A DNA stretch of 64,000 nucleotides from Amaurobius ferox. Taxonomy: Eukaryota > Arthropoda > Arachnida > Araneae > Amaurobiidae. The stretch lies in assembly GCA_951213105.1 (NCBI GenBank), contig OX578136.1:155875178-155939177 (forward strand), in the 5' to 3' direction. The position numbers were made by a program, and so were the translations under genes. The notes under the pieces were generated by a model, which saw only the letters and a program-made list of their open reading frames with translations, ran no database searches and was not told where the DNA came from. Of the stretch, positions 35,456 through 46,579 are shown piece by piece; position 1 is the stretch's first letter; each line of letters begins with the position of its first letter.

Positions 35456-36330
35456 AAACGAACTGTTAAATCTTCCATTGACACACCATTATGCAAAAGA
35501 CATTTGTTCCGCAAAATTATTTGAATAACAAAATATTATTTTGCTAAACAGCCGCATTAAATAATGAGTTAATACAGAACAAAATCTTTTCCGATTTTAA
35601 TAATAAAGAGATGTAAGTAAGTAAATATTATCGGTATTACATTTTTGATTGAATTATATCCCTTGCGACTTTTGGGATTTAAAGAGTAGAGGCATTACTG
35701 ATATTTTTAAATTCTTATGTCATCTGTTTTAATTTAGGGAAATATATTTCAAATCCATATATTATAGTACAGGTATATCTTCTAAAACGCGGGTACAATC
35801 TTCTATGAAAATATAAGTAGTACGAGTATGTCTTCTAATTCATGAGAAGATAAGAAATACAGGTATATCTTCTAATACAATTTTAGAGCTTTTATTTTGG
35901 CATAAATTGATTCTATTTCATATTTTTTGTAAATTTATTTAGAAGCGGGATCAGGATGTTTTATTCTTCAGATCTGCCTATGAAGCTAATTTTGTATAGC
36001 GAAAGCAGATATTATTTAACTTCTTTTTAAGAACATTTATTTAAATATTATAATACTCTTTTAAATAACAATGTCATTTAGAATACTATATAAATTTGTA
36101 AATGATTGTGAATTTTATGCAAAATCTAAAATACTTAAAAGTAGCAATATGCAAATTCTAAAATACTAAATATATACTTATATACTAAATATATTTAATA
36201 ATGAAGTTCTAATGATATTTAAATGTATGTTCGTTTTATACGTAATTTTTTATGTCAAAACTAAATAATGCTAGAATAAACCATTTTCGAAATATTTTAT
36301 TTTTATTAAATTTCGACGACTTCTTAAAAT
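35456..36330 (+). repeat. Rep-B-related variant repeat
   Basis: The block around GCGGGATCAGGATGTTTTAT (35945-35965) and CTAATTTTGTATAGCGAAA matches 59700-59770 on this strand and 40440-40520 in reverse. The right part (36220-36300: TTTTATACGTAATTTTTTAT, then CATTTTCGAAATATTTTATT) resembles Rep-B. It follows Rep-D directly, as it does at 59276. Confidence 0.6.
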
Positions 36331-36860
36331 GCTTTAAGCCTCAAACGAAGGTGAAATGAAATATATTTGGAAACATTTATTTATTTGGCGAAATTAAATT
36401 TATTTGGCGAAATGAATAATATTTTCAGAATGAAATTTTTTTACATTCCAAATTCTATAATTTCAAGCCAGTACCCAATTCACGTGTTACCATGTGCGAT
36501 ATTATTTAATATTCATGATAATCTGTTATTCTATTATACAGAGCAGCATAATTATGCAATATCCAGCGCTAATGAAATTCTAAAAAAAAAAATAGCATCT
36601 GTATTCGGTTTTTTTATACGTTTTCTAATAACTAAAATATCTTTATTCTTTAGTCTCTAATCTAGACATTCACACTTATGTTGTTAATGCCTACTTGAAT
36701 TCATTGTATAAGGTAATTCCGTTTCTATTCATCTGGTTCATTTTCAGTAACCAATTATTTTGACACTCGTTACTTTTTTAGATAAATCCAGAAATAGCTA
36801 AAATGCTATATATCACCCAAATTACATTATCCAGGAGGAGAAATCTATATTACATAGTTA
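36331..36860. other. Unassigned AT-rich sequence
   Basis: The 97-codon frame 36367-36660 has biased AT-rich codons and no recognisable domain. I do not call it a gene. Confidence 0.4.
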
Positions 36861-36865
36861 TTTTT

Positions 36866-37285
36866 ACTTTCTCATATTATATAATATAGTGTAGAGAAAG
36901 TAATGTCTTTATGAAAACTTTTGAATCCCAGATTTTGATGTCAATATATGTACGTTCTCAATGTAAGATCTCAATACGTTTCGGCTATGTTTGGAGTGAT
37001 GTCTGTGTTCGATTTCGTTGGTACACGATTGCGGTCACAAATATGAATTGATTTCGCGAAACTTTATATCCGGCTTTGTTATCAAAAAATCTAAAACTAG
37101 ACAGATTTTTTTTAATTCGAGTGAAAACTTCGAAATGTATTCGAAATTTTATATATTTTTAACATGGCAGCATAGGATAAAACTTGTCATTATCATTCAT
37201 AAATTATTTATTTATAACTCATTGGGTTTATTTATAACTCAATGATCATGAAATTTACTAGTTTCACTCATTGTTATGAAATTCA
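36866..37285 (+). repeat. Rep-C, first part (split by LINE)
   Basis: Palindromic start TTTACTTTCTCATATTATAT..GAGAAAGTAA at 36864-36902, then GTACACGATTGCGGTCACAA, ATTCGAGTGAAAACTTCG and ACATGGCAGCATAGG. It is collinear with 17575-17985 and continues after the LINE insertion at 38003. Confidence 0.8.
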
Positions 37286-37289
37286 CCTT

Positions 37290-38002
37290 AGAAAGCTTTA
37301 AGTTATGCAAAATAAAGCATTGCGCTCGTTTATTAGATTTCCGAGTTATGTCCGGCTAGAAATATTGCACAGAGACCTTAATATTCGATTATTTTTGGAA
37401 CATATTCAAAAATTATCTCAAAATTTTTTCAGAGATCTCAGAGTAAATAATCCCACTCGAGATAATATCCCGTGGTACAACCCCAGTAACTTCAAGGCGG
37501 GTAAGTGCCTTAGGGTGGTACCGGGACGCCGCCCGAAGGAAACATACTTCCCCCCAAAGCGGGGGGGGGGAGGGTTGGTTTATCTAGCATTATTTTATAA
37601 CTGTTTTAGCCACTTAGTTAATTTACTTCTAGCTAATACCATACCCATCCCTGACATTTAGGATCTCTCTACTCTGCGACGAACCTCCTCCACTTATAGC
37701 CATTCCATCCACATCTATATCTCAAGCTCGATGCCTTGCGTCCCCAGGGACGCTCCTCCATTCCTCTTACCCTTCTTTTCTTACTAGGTCCTGGCTTGAA
37801 CCCAGGTTCTTTCCTTTTCTGAAAACTTGGAGGAAGTGCTCGACTTCATCGCCTCTCTCTCCAAGCGTAATCTTGATATAAACTCTATCAATTCATGAAA
37901 CTCACTTTCTCTTATTTTTTTCCTTTTCGCTTGAAGTTTAAAGGGGGATATTCTTTCCTCTACTGGACTTTTCGCTAAATCCCGTTCTTGAAATCTTTGA
38001 GA
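37290..38002 (+). mobile_element. 5'-truncated jockey-like LINE fragment inserted in Rep-C
   Basis: The insertion begins near 37290 and ends near 38002. Compared with the uninterrupted Rep-C copy at 17.9 kb, the target sequence TTG-TTGTGAAA/TTGTTATGAAA appears on both sides (about 37270-37283 and 38006-38018), consistent with a diverged target duplication. The interior has a LINE C-terminus, a G-run at 37560-37570, then a relatively GC-rich 3' region. No A-rich tail is visible. Confidence 0.75.
37305..37661 (+). pseudogene. LINE reverse transcriptase C-terminal remnant (jockey-like)
   Basis: The open frame of 118 codons reads QNKALRSFIRFPSYVRLEIL then HRDLNIRLFLEHIQKLSQNF. This matches the pattern of the extreme C-terminus of jockey-type non-LTR retrotransposon ORF2 proteins (QNKxLR...P.YVRN..LHRDL.I....E.I...S..F). 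After residue 65 or so it passes into non-LINE-like sequence through a homopolymer G run. None of the reverse transcriptase catalytic motifs is present because the element is 5'-truncated. Confidence 0.7.
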
Positions 38003-38300
38003 TCGTTGTTGTGAAAAACAGCCGTGATACAATTTTTTTGTTCCTAGCGTCATTAACCCCCTTCAGGGTGAAAGTTATCCCCAGGGGGTACATTGACAGG
38101 TATGGTACGAATCGAAAGAGTTTTTCAAACCTTTTAAAGTGAAGAGTAATACGCTATAATTGTAATTATTTGGTTCCATAATACGAATTTTTCAAAAAAA
38201 AAAAAAAAAACCTAGGCGTTAAAAATGGATTCTGGTATGCGAAAATCGAGTTGAGCAACACCCCAGTTAATTTCGTGTAAAATTACAGCACCCTACATTT
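38003..38300 (+). repeat. Rep-C, second part
   Basis: CGTTGTTGTGAAAAACAGCC, CAGGGTGAAAGTTATCCCCA, GGTACATTGACAGGTATGG and TTTTAAAGTGAAGAGTAATA are collinear with 17950-18210. Confidence 0.8.
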
Positions 38301-38517
38301 GTTTAACTTTCCTATACTGAATTACACTTCATATATCGAGTTTTTTTAATATAATAACAAAACTTATAAAACACCATTTACTTATTAATTGAGTCTTCCT
38401 GATATATAAAAATAATCTTAAATAACATTTTTCAAAAAGAAATTAAATTGTCATAAAACGCCTAAGTACTAAACTAACCCAAAAACTTCGTAATGCAGCA
38501 TGTAATAAAATAAGATA

Positions 38518-39820
38518 AACAAGAAAGATCAATCATGCTTAAAGCATTGATTATGAAACACTTTCCAACTTCAATGCAATTTTATTTAAAAAAGTCTAAA
38601 ATACAATACATTCTTCGGTAATATTTTAAAACTTATCACAATACTACATTAATTTATGATATTTGAAAACTTAAACCTTCATTGAAAAAAATGAACTCCA
38701 TTCAAATGATGGCATTGAAATATAAATTGCCTGGTTTAAATATCTTTAAAATGCGATACATTCCACGGTAATATTTTAAAAACTATCATAATACTACGAT
38801 AATTTATTATATTTGAAAACTTCATCGAAAACAACTGATATTAATTCAAATGACGTCATAGAAAAAATAACACGCCTGGATCTCTCTATAAAAACAGCAT
38901 TTCATTCATAACTTTCTCCTACTCATTTCATTCATCACAATACTATAATAATTTATTTTATTTAAAAATTAAGACCATGGAGCTACAAGTATTTAAACTC
39001 TATGCTTAAAACTTCATCGAAAAAAAACGTCCTTCTCTTTATAAAATCAATTAATATTTCATTCATATCAGCCATACAGACTCCATGGGCTAAATTATTT
39101 TGTGTTAAAGAAATACAGCAATTATAATACAACTCATTCTATATATTTTGCTGTTTACATTTTACATAAGTGAAAAATAGGCTTCGTTGTAGAAATAATC
39201 AAATTTGGATAATCATTTAAACTCAAATATATTGTATTTGCGTTGTTTTAGTATGTAGATGCATAGAATTTAAGCAAAAATAAAGTAGTTTTAGGACGGA
39301 TACAACACTCAATATGAATTAAAAAGAACTTAAAAAATCACGATTTTGAAACAAGATGGATGCCATATATCATTTTGAAATGGGTCATGTGATCTTTTCA
39401 TATCATGGTCACGTGATCGTTTCATATAAGAGGTGTAATTATTATTTTAATTTTTATTTAAAAAACTACTGAATATATTTCGCTGATTTTTTTTTTATAT
39501 ATTTTATGAAACAATTTAAATATTACCTAAAATTTTCGAAGCAATTTGTGAATTTTAAATACGCTTAAAAAATGTTTGAAGAATTAGGTCCAATAGGGCT
39601 CAATGTATTTCATTTTTTCAACCCGGGTTCAATCCAAAACTAATCGGGTGATATTATTCATTTATATTCCCATAGGTCCTACAGACCGTCTGAACAACAT
39701 ACTTAAATTTCATTTTGATTAAGTCATTTTTACGGCAGTTATCGTGCTAATGGACAGACAGACGACAGACAGAATGAGCAAAGTCATAAACACTTTTCAA
39801 CTTTGTTGTAAAGTGTTGAA
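38518..39820 (+). repeat. Rep-D, full-length copy
   Basis: About 1.3 kb from AACAAGAAAGATCAATCATG to the stem-loop end AACACTTTTCAACTTTGTTG. It is collinear with 34046-35455 with fewer internal duplications. A GACAGACAGACGACAGACAG tract precedes the stem-loop. Confidence 0.9.
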
Positions 39821-39822
39821 AA

Positions 39823-39893
39823 CGCCCTTCTTCCTCAAGACAAAAGTTTGACAGCAAGAAGCTGTCAAACTTTTGTCTTGAGGAAGAAGGGCG
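39823..39893. repeat. Perfect 33-bp inverted repeat with 5-base loop
   Basis: The left arm 39823-39855 starts CGCCCTTCTTCCTC and ends TTTGACAGC. The right arm 39861-39893 is its exact reverse complement, and the loop is AAGAA. It begins two to three bases after the Rep-D terminal stem-loop. A perfect stem of this length in an otherwise decayed region implies a recent origin. Confidence 0.97.
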
Positions 39894-40325
39894 TAAAATA
39901 GCTCATGTTCCCCCGTTAGTGTTTCTAGTAGGTTCTTTTTTTTTCACCGTTCATTTCATATTTTCTAATATTTTTCTTCATCATATAGTTTTTATAGTTT
40001 ATTCTTAGTATCTTGCCTCTAGTTTTCTTGGGTTCTTTTTTCATTTCTCCTCTCTGAGATGGATTTTCGCTTACAGCTGCGTATGCTTTACTACCGGAGA
40101 TACCGAATTCGCTTGAATAAGTGAGGTTGCGCCTTCTTGTCCTGAAAAAGATGGATAATTTTACCTTTGAAACCGTTTGAATCCTAAATTTTATTATATG
40201 CTGTATTCATACAAAATGCCACTTGTATTCATACAAAGTTTTTATATATATTTAAACTAAAATATGAGAGAATTTAATTTCTTTCGAAATATATTTATGA
40301 GTTAGCAGTATATCCGTGTTTTGTA
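39894..40325. other. Unassigned sequence
   Basis: Nothing recognised beyond AT-rich composition. Confidence 0.4.
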
Positions 40326-40329
40326 CTGA

Positions 40330-40720
40330 GTGTACATTATAAAAAAACTTTCAAATTCCTATAGTATTCTAAATAATAGTATTATTAAAAACATTAAATT
40401 AAATTATTTAAATAAATTATCCTAATGAGAAGTTTATGAATCTTTGTTCTCACTATACAAAATTATCTTCACAGGCAGGTCTGAGGCATAGAACATCCTG
40501 GTCCCGTTTGCGAAAAAATTTACAAAAAATATGAAATTGCATCAATATATGTCAAAATGAAAAATCCAAAATTGTATGGGAAGGTATACACGCACTACTT
40601 GTATTCTCATAGACTAAAAGATATATCCGTATATTAATAGAAGATAATCCATACTACAATATATGAGTTTCAAAAATGTTTTCCAAAATAAAACATATTA
40701 TGTAATAAAATAAAAATATC
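40330..40720 (-). repeat. Rep-B-related variant repeat
   Basis: The reverse complement has AACGGGACCAGGATGTTCTA, GATAATTTTGTATAGTGAG and ACGGATATATCTTTTAGTCT, matching 35760-36110. Confidence 0.6.
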
Positions 40721-41029
40721 AACAATCCTTGTAATCGTTAAACCTAAAGGCCGTAACTGATATAATGCAGTCAAAAATTTAATTTCGATGAAATTTATTT
40801 AATATACATTTTATTTTATTATTTAAATCGGAAAATATTTAATAAAAATCGTCTGCCGCATAAACATTGGATTTCATATGTTGCTTAGCGACATGATATC
40901 ATTTTCTTCAAATAAATGTACAGGGAAAATATAGTCTGCATAATGCTATGTTTATGGAAGGTTTAACTGTGCGTTTTTAATCAATATTTAAACAACCCCT
41001 TGTCTTAGAAACTCAAAACATGAACTAAA

Positions 41030-41105
41030 TTTTAAGCGGGGGTATTCCAAGGCTAACCACAGAAATTCGATGCAGCCGACAAACATACATAGTGGCAGAC
41101 AGATT
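41030..41105 (+). repeat. Dispersed repeat fragment (GACAAACATAC type)
   Basis: TTTTAAGCGGGGGTATTCC, AAGGCTAACCACAGAAATTC and GACAAACATACATAG match 42010-42130. It lies directly before a Rep-D stem-loop end. Confidence 0.5.
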
Positions 41106-41107
41106 TT

Positions 41108-41440
41108 CAATTTTCAACACTTTACAACATAGTTGAAAAGTGTTTATGACTTTATTCATTCATTCTGTTTGTCTGTCTGTCTGTTCGCATGACAATTGAC
41201 TTAAAAATGACTTTATCAAAATGAAATTTTAGTATGTTGCTCAGACAGTCTGTGGGACCTATGGAAATATAAATGAAAAATGTCACCCAATTCGTTTTGG
41301 ATTGAACCCGGGTTGAAAAAATGAAATACATTGAATCCTATGGAACCTAATTTTTCAAACATTTTTTAAGCGAATTTGAAATTCACAAATTGCTTCGAAA
41401 GTTTTAGAAAATATTCAAATTATCTCATAAATATTAAAAC
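41108..41440 (-). repeat. Rep-D, stem-loop half
   Basis: It reads stem-loop (CACTTTACAACATAGTTGAAAAGTG), TCTGTCTGTCTGTTCG, ACAGTCTGTGGGACCTATGG and GGATTGAACCCGGGTTGAAA. It is followed after a few bases by a Rep-D start in the opposite orientation at 41442. Confidence 0.85.
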
Positions 41441-41441
41441 A

Positions 41442-41638
41442 AGAAAGATCAATCATGCTTAAAGCATTGATTATGAAACACTTTCCAACTTCAATGCAAT
41501 TTTATTTAAACATGTCTAAAATGCAATACATTCCTCGGTAATATTTTAAAACTTATCACAATACTACATTAATTTATTATATTTGAAAACTTAAACCTTC
41601 ATAAAAAAATGAACTTCATTCAAATGACATTTTATTCT
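41442..41638 (+). repeat. Rep-D, start fragment
   Basis: AACAAGAAAGATCAATCATG through AACTTCATTCAAATGACAT. It is truncated where the next Rep-D end begins. Confidence 0.85.
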
Positions 41639-41639
41639 A

Positions 41640-41965
41640 GTTTTTAACACTTTACAACATAGTTGAAAAGTGTTTATGACTTTGTTTATTCTGTCTGTCT
41701 GTTCGTTCGCACAACTGCCGTAGAAATGACTTGATCAAAATGAAATTTTAGTATGTTGTTCAGGCGGTCTGTGGAACCTATGGGAATATAAATGAATGAT
41801 ATCACCGAAATAATTTTGAATTGAACCTGGGTTGAAAGAATGAAATAGATTGAACCCTATGGGACCTAATTTTTCAAGCATTTTTAAAGTGAATTCTAAA
41901 TTGACACTATGCTTCGAAAGTGTTAGGAAATTTTTAAATGATCCCATAAAAATGTAAAAAAAATA
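41640..41965 (-). repeat. Rep-D, stem-loop half
   Basis: The same block order as 41108-41440 and about as diverged. With the two previous pieces it forms an end/start/end cluster. Confidence 0.85.
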
Positions 41966-42009
41966 GCAAAATATATTCCGTAGTTATTTAAATAAAAATT
42001 AAAATAATA

Positions 42010-42160
42010 ATTACGCCCATAAATTTTAAGTGGGGCTATTTCAAGGCTACTCACATTATTTCAAATTTCATTAAATACAGTTCAGCCGTTCTCGCGTGAT
42101 GATGAGACAAACATACAGACAGATAGATTTCATCAATTTTATTTATATAGATTTTATTAT
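42010..42160 (+). repeat. Dispersed repeat fragment (CGTGATGATGAGACAAAC type)
   Basis: TTTAAGTGGGGCTATTTCAA, CAGTTCAGCCGTTCTCGCG and TGATGATGAGACAAACATAC, then an ATTTATATAGATTTTATTAT tail. It matches 33895-34040 in reverse. Confidence 0.55.
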
Positions 42161-42995
42161 TCCGATCTTCATTATGTTGAGGGCAAAATAAACGTTTTAA
42201 TGCATTCTATGAAAAATTTATTTACTTGCATGTTATCAAAATTGCGGAAAATTTCTTAATAAAGGGATGTCTTTTTTTTTTATTAACAGTCAATGTCTAA
42301 CTCTGTCAAAAATATTGCTTTCATGAAGAGTAATAACATTGCAAGAAGGCAAGACGCTAGATGACAAAGTACCTGTCTCTTTGGAAACATAATTCGTAGA
42401 ATTGATTTTTTTTTTATTCGCTTACATCAAAGCATATTTTTTTTATCATAAATGTGTTATTACTTATCTTTATAATGTTGAATGCTGTGATAAGAATTTT
42501 AATGCATTTTATGATAAATGTATTTGATTTTATATATTTTTGTAATTTATACGTCTATGTATTAAAAATTAAAATATATTGGAGATGCTATATTTCTATT
42601 TCAATTAAAATTTACATATTTCGATTTCCAAAACTTTACACTTTCTTTTATGAAGAGCGGTGACCTTGTAAAACGTTTCTCTGGAAAAAGAGCTCTTACA
42701 AATACATCAACAGCATTGTTTGCATATGCCTATGCGGAATTTTTACTGTTGAATTAGCATCTATGAACACATTTTATGAACTCGGCAGATCAAGATTTAC
42801 ATCTAGCAGCATGCATTCCCAGACGATCTGTGCATTGCTACGAATACATTAAATGCCTCCACGGGGCATATTGTCTATACCCGAGGTGAAATGAGATTTA
42901 CAGGCAACTACTGTTATTACTTGAAGTTCTAGGTTGCTTGACCGTGGCATCAAATTTGGTAAATAGAACAAATTTGGCTGCTTTTGGTGATTTGT
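42161..42995. other. Unassigned AT-rich sequence
   Basis: The 69-codon frame 42454-42663 is composition-driven. Nothing is recognised. Confidence 0.4.
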
Positions 42996-42999
42996 GAAA

Positions 43000-43370
43000 A
43001 CTACTAGAATGCTGCAGATTGGTTAAGGATTTCCCTAGTTATGATTATTTTTCTCGAAATTTCCCCAGAGGGTATATAAGCTGATTATCGTTCATTTAGA
43101 AAGGAAATATAAGTGGATCGAGTATAAGTGGATTTTGATTACGTCAGTGTCTTGAGAATGGAATATTTTGTTTTGTGAATTTAATCATTTAGAGGCTGTG
43201 TTATTGTACCTGGCAGTTATGTCGTGACGTTGTACGATATCTGGAGATTTGTTGGCTGTGTGTGATTTCTGCTTTAATTATAGCATTGGTTATCCAAAAG
43301 TTCGAACTCATTCTTGTATCTGGAGAATGCGCACATGATTTCAGAGGATATGTCGTAACAATGTGATATC
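43000..43370 (+). repeat. LTR-like repeat (candidate solo LTR, 3' part)
   Basis: It has GGGTATATAAGCTGATTATC (TATA-like) at 43070-43090, GTTTTGTGAATTTAATCATT, TTATCCAAAAGTTCGAACTC, TTCTTGTATCTGGAGAATGC and a terminal GAGGATATGTCGTAACA. It matches the reverse complement of 24656-25000 and the plus strand of 448-690. The AATAAA is not intact here. Confidence 0.5.
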
Positions 43371-43639
43371 AGTGCTTCCACGATATATCCATATTTCACT
43401 GAAAGATAACCAAGCACATTGCAGAAGATAGGACGCCTTTATTACTCTATTGCGACTTTTTAATCCCATTATGACTCATTGATCAGGTTTCGATTATAAA
43501 AATATTGAATTTTCCCTATTTTTCATCGTTATAGCTGATGTCAATATTAGAATATTTAAATAAGCCATTTTTATTTATTTAGTGTTATTTACATTGTTCA
43601 TAATCATAGTCGAATGTTGGATACTCTATTTTGCTCTGT

Positions 43640-44695
43640 TTCTAACACTTTACAACGTAGTTGAAAAGTGTTTATGACTTCGTTCATTCTGTCTGTCTGT
43701 CCACTCGCACGATAACTGCCCTAAAAATGACTTTATCAAAATGAAATTTTAGTATGTTGTTGAAACGGTCTGTAGGACATATGGGAATGTAAATGAATAA
43801 TATCGCCCAATTAGTTTTGGATTGAACCCGGGATGAAAAAATGAAATTCATTGAACCCTAAGGGACCTGATGAAGAGATTGATTATATGAAGAGATCATG
43901 TGACCCACTAAAAAAATATATGGCATCCATCTTTTTTCCAAGTGTCAAAATCGTGATTTTTAAAGTTATTTTTAATTTTTATTTAGTGTTGTATCCGTCC
44001 TACAACCGCTTTATTTGAATTTTTTTTTTCTGTGCATCTATATACTGAGCCAACGCAATTACAATATTTTTGAGTTTAAATTTATATGATCATCCAACTT
44101 TGATTATTTCTATAACGAAGCCTAATTTTCACGTATGGAGAATCTAAACACATCAAGTTGTAAGATGAATTATATAAGAATTACTGAATTTCCTTAACCC
44201 AAAATTATTTAACTCTGGAGTCTGCAATATTGCTGATATGAATGAAACATTCATTCATTTTACATAGAGGAGCAGACGATTTTATAGTATTGCCTTTTTC
44301 GATGAAGTTTTAAGCATGCAGTTAGAAAGTACTTTTACCTCCATGGTTTTAAGTTTTTAAGTAAAATAAATTATTATAGTATTGTGATAATTTTAAAAAT
44401 ATCACCGCTGAATGAAAGGAATGGAATAAAAGTTTATGAATGAAATATTCACTGTTTTCATATAGAGAGCCAGGCGATTTATGCTTCGATGACGTCATTT
44501 GAATAAAGTTTATAATTTCTCTACGAAGTTTTAAGTTTTCAAATATAATAAGTTATTGTAGTATTGTGATAATTCTAAAAATATCCCCTCTGAATGCATC
44601 GCATTTTAGAAATGTTTAAATAAAATTGCATTGCAGTTAAAAAATGTTTGATAATCAATGCTTTATGCATGATTGATCTTTCTTGTTAAAATATC
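43640..44695 (-). repeat. Rep-D, internally deleted copy
   Basis: The stem-loop half (43640-43870) ends at CCTAAGGGACCTGATG and joins directly to the middle of the start half (GAAGAGATCATGTGACCCAC). It then runs to the Rep-D start TGATCTTTCTTGTT at 44690. Part of the centre is missing compared with 38518-39820. Confidence 0.85.
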
Positions 44696-45008
44696 TCATC
44701 AAAAATATCAGTCTTTTTAAAGTATGCTATAGCATACATTTTTCATCTGATAGTTTTAACAAAACAACACAATAATGAGCAAATTAATTGGGACAAATCC
44801 CTATTTATTACCCAGGTTTTTTATTTGAAGATCGATATTCGTCAAAAGAAGTGATCATAAAATATTTCTGTTAAAGACCATACATCTATGGATAGTTAGA
44901 GAAATTACAATTGTTGGTTTTTAAAAATCTGGTGTTTTCAGAATTATAAATATACACAAAGATTCTGGATTATTGCCTCCAAGAAGTAAAAAGAAATGTG
45001 GAAATAAA
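44696..45008. other. Unassigned AT-rich sequence
   Basis: Nothing recognised. Confidence 0.4.
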
Positions 45009-45009
45009 A

Positions 45010-45775
45010 ACAAAAAACCTGATGTGGGCAGCACATGACTTTCCCTGCTGATTTATATCCACGTTCTTTTTATTTTAATTAAATTTAATTCACTTTTAAT
45101 TCAATTTTCGTTCTCATTTGGTAACTGAACTTATTTTCAAAGATGGTGTAGAGAAAATACGAAAAAACAAAAATATCTCGAGAACGGCTAGTCCTAGTGT
45201 AAATAGGGTTGGTCTTATTCTTTTCATCGTTAAAAATTACCTATAAAACAAGTATTTAATGGATATATTTAATCATACCTAGTTTTTTATTTTAGATTTT
45301 GACAATTTTTGCAGGCCATTTTGCAAAAAAAGGCAGGTTATATTTTCCCGAATCCTACCAAACTCTAATCAGCACCAGGGTAACCCACAAGCTAATTATC
45401 TACCGAATTTTGTGAAATTTGGTCCATTAGTTTTTTAGCTAGAGTGGATAAAGTCTTTCGCGGGCCATTTCGCAAAACAAGGCGGGTTCTTTTATCCCGA
45501 ATTGTACCCAAAACCAATCAGCACCAGATTCGCCCACAAGAAATTTACATACCAAATTGTATGAAATTCGGTCCATTAGTCTTTTAGCTAGAGTGGATAC
45601 ACAATCTGTACAGACACACAGACACCCAGGCACACACACAGACGTCACGCTAAAAATAGATTTTTCGTATTCTAGAGGTTTCGAAACGCGTAGATCCGTC
45701 GAAAACTTGAGTTGCGATTTTCGGCATGATTCCAATACTTTCCCTATACATTACCATGTATTGCAGAAAAGTAAA
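45010..45775 (-). repeat. Rep-B, most complete copy
   Basis: It starts with the hairpin end CCTGATGTGGGCAGCACATG and ACTTTCCCTGC. It continues through ATCTCGAGAACGGCTAGTCC, two tandem blocks containing CGGGCCATTTCGCAAAAC and CAGCACCAGG, a CACA-rich tract (45613-45645), GACGTCACGCTAAAAATAGA and GATCCGTCGAAAACTTGAG. It finishes with the palindromic start at about 45738-45775 (TACTTTCCCTATACATTACC...). This copy shows that Rep-A and Rep-B share both termini but not interiors. Confidence 0.85.
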
Positions 45776-45969
45776 TGCTAATCTAGAACTCATAAAATTA
45801 AAATATAGCAAAAACGGTCAAATTCATCCTTAGAAGAGGAGGTCATATAGTTAAAATTACAATATGCAAACGTTTTTATTAAAACTAGCAAAAATTTTGT
45901 GATTTTTCTTTTGTCTCAATTATTTTGTACATTATACTGTACACTCTATTTAATTTATATGTATTGAAG

Positions 45970-46575
45970 CACTGTTATAAAAGTTCAGTGTTGGTATGTT
46001 AGAATACCGATTGGAGACCCCAAGGGATGAAAAAGACTCTACCAATTCAACCATGCTGAATCCAACTACGAATATGAAATCCGTTTTTACAAACTACCCC
46101 ATGGATCTGGAGAAATAGCCTCTCAAATTTTGGCCTTGTTTGCCATTTTGTGCTTATATGTATATCTCAGGCCAAAGGCGTTGTCATAACATGATGCAAT
46201 TTCATGGTCATGACATATTAATGCCTGAAGAAACTAAAAGGAAAACTTTATTCAACTCATGGAGTTAGAGATGAAACCATTCCTTTGCTTTCATGATTCA
46301 TCTGAATAGGAAAATTAACATTAAGAGATCATCACAATTTAAATATGTAAAATATGAATATTTAAAACATGGAATTACAAACTTGCTTCCCTCTTTATCT
46401 TTAAAAATCATTATTATAAAAGCGCAGTGTCAGTATGCCAGTGTTCCAATTGCAACACAGAGGGCTAAAAAACTCATATACAAAATCGACCAGACTGAAT
46501 ACAAATCTGAAATCCGTTTTTTAAATTAACTTTTGGATCTGGTGAAATGCCTCTCAAAGTTTGGTTGTTTTTTTC
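45970..46575 (+). repeat. Direct duplication, about 430 bp apart
   Basis: Copy 1 (about 45975-46150) and copy 2 (about 46410-46575) share TTATAAAAGxxCAGTGTxxGTATG, GAATxxGAAATCCGTTTTT and GGATCTGGxGAAATxGCCTCTCAAA in the same order. The 78-codon frame 46293-46529 lies over copy 2 and is not recognised. Confidence 0.7.
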
Positions 46576-46579
46576 TATT

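Noticed and set aside
37784..38053. 89-codon minus frame with charged residues
   Set aside because: It covers the 3' part of the inserted LINE and the resumed Rep-C in the opposite sense; no family match recognised.
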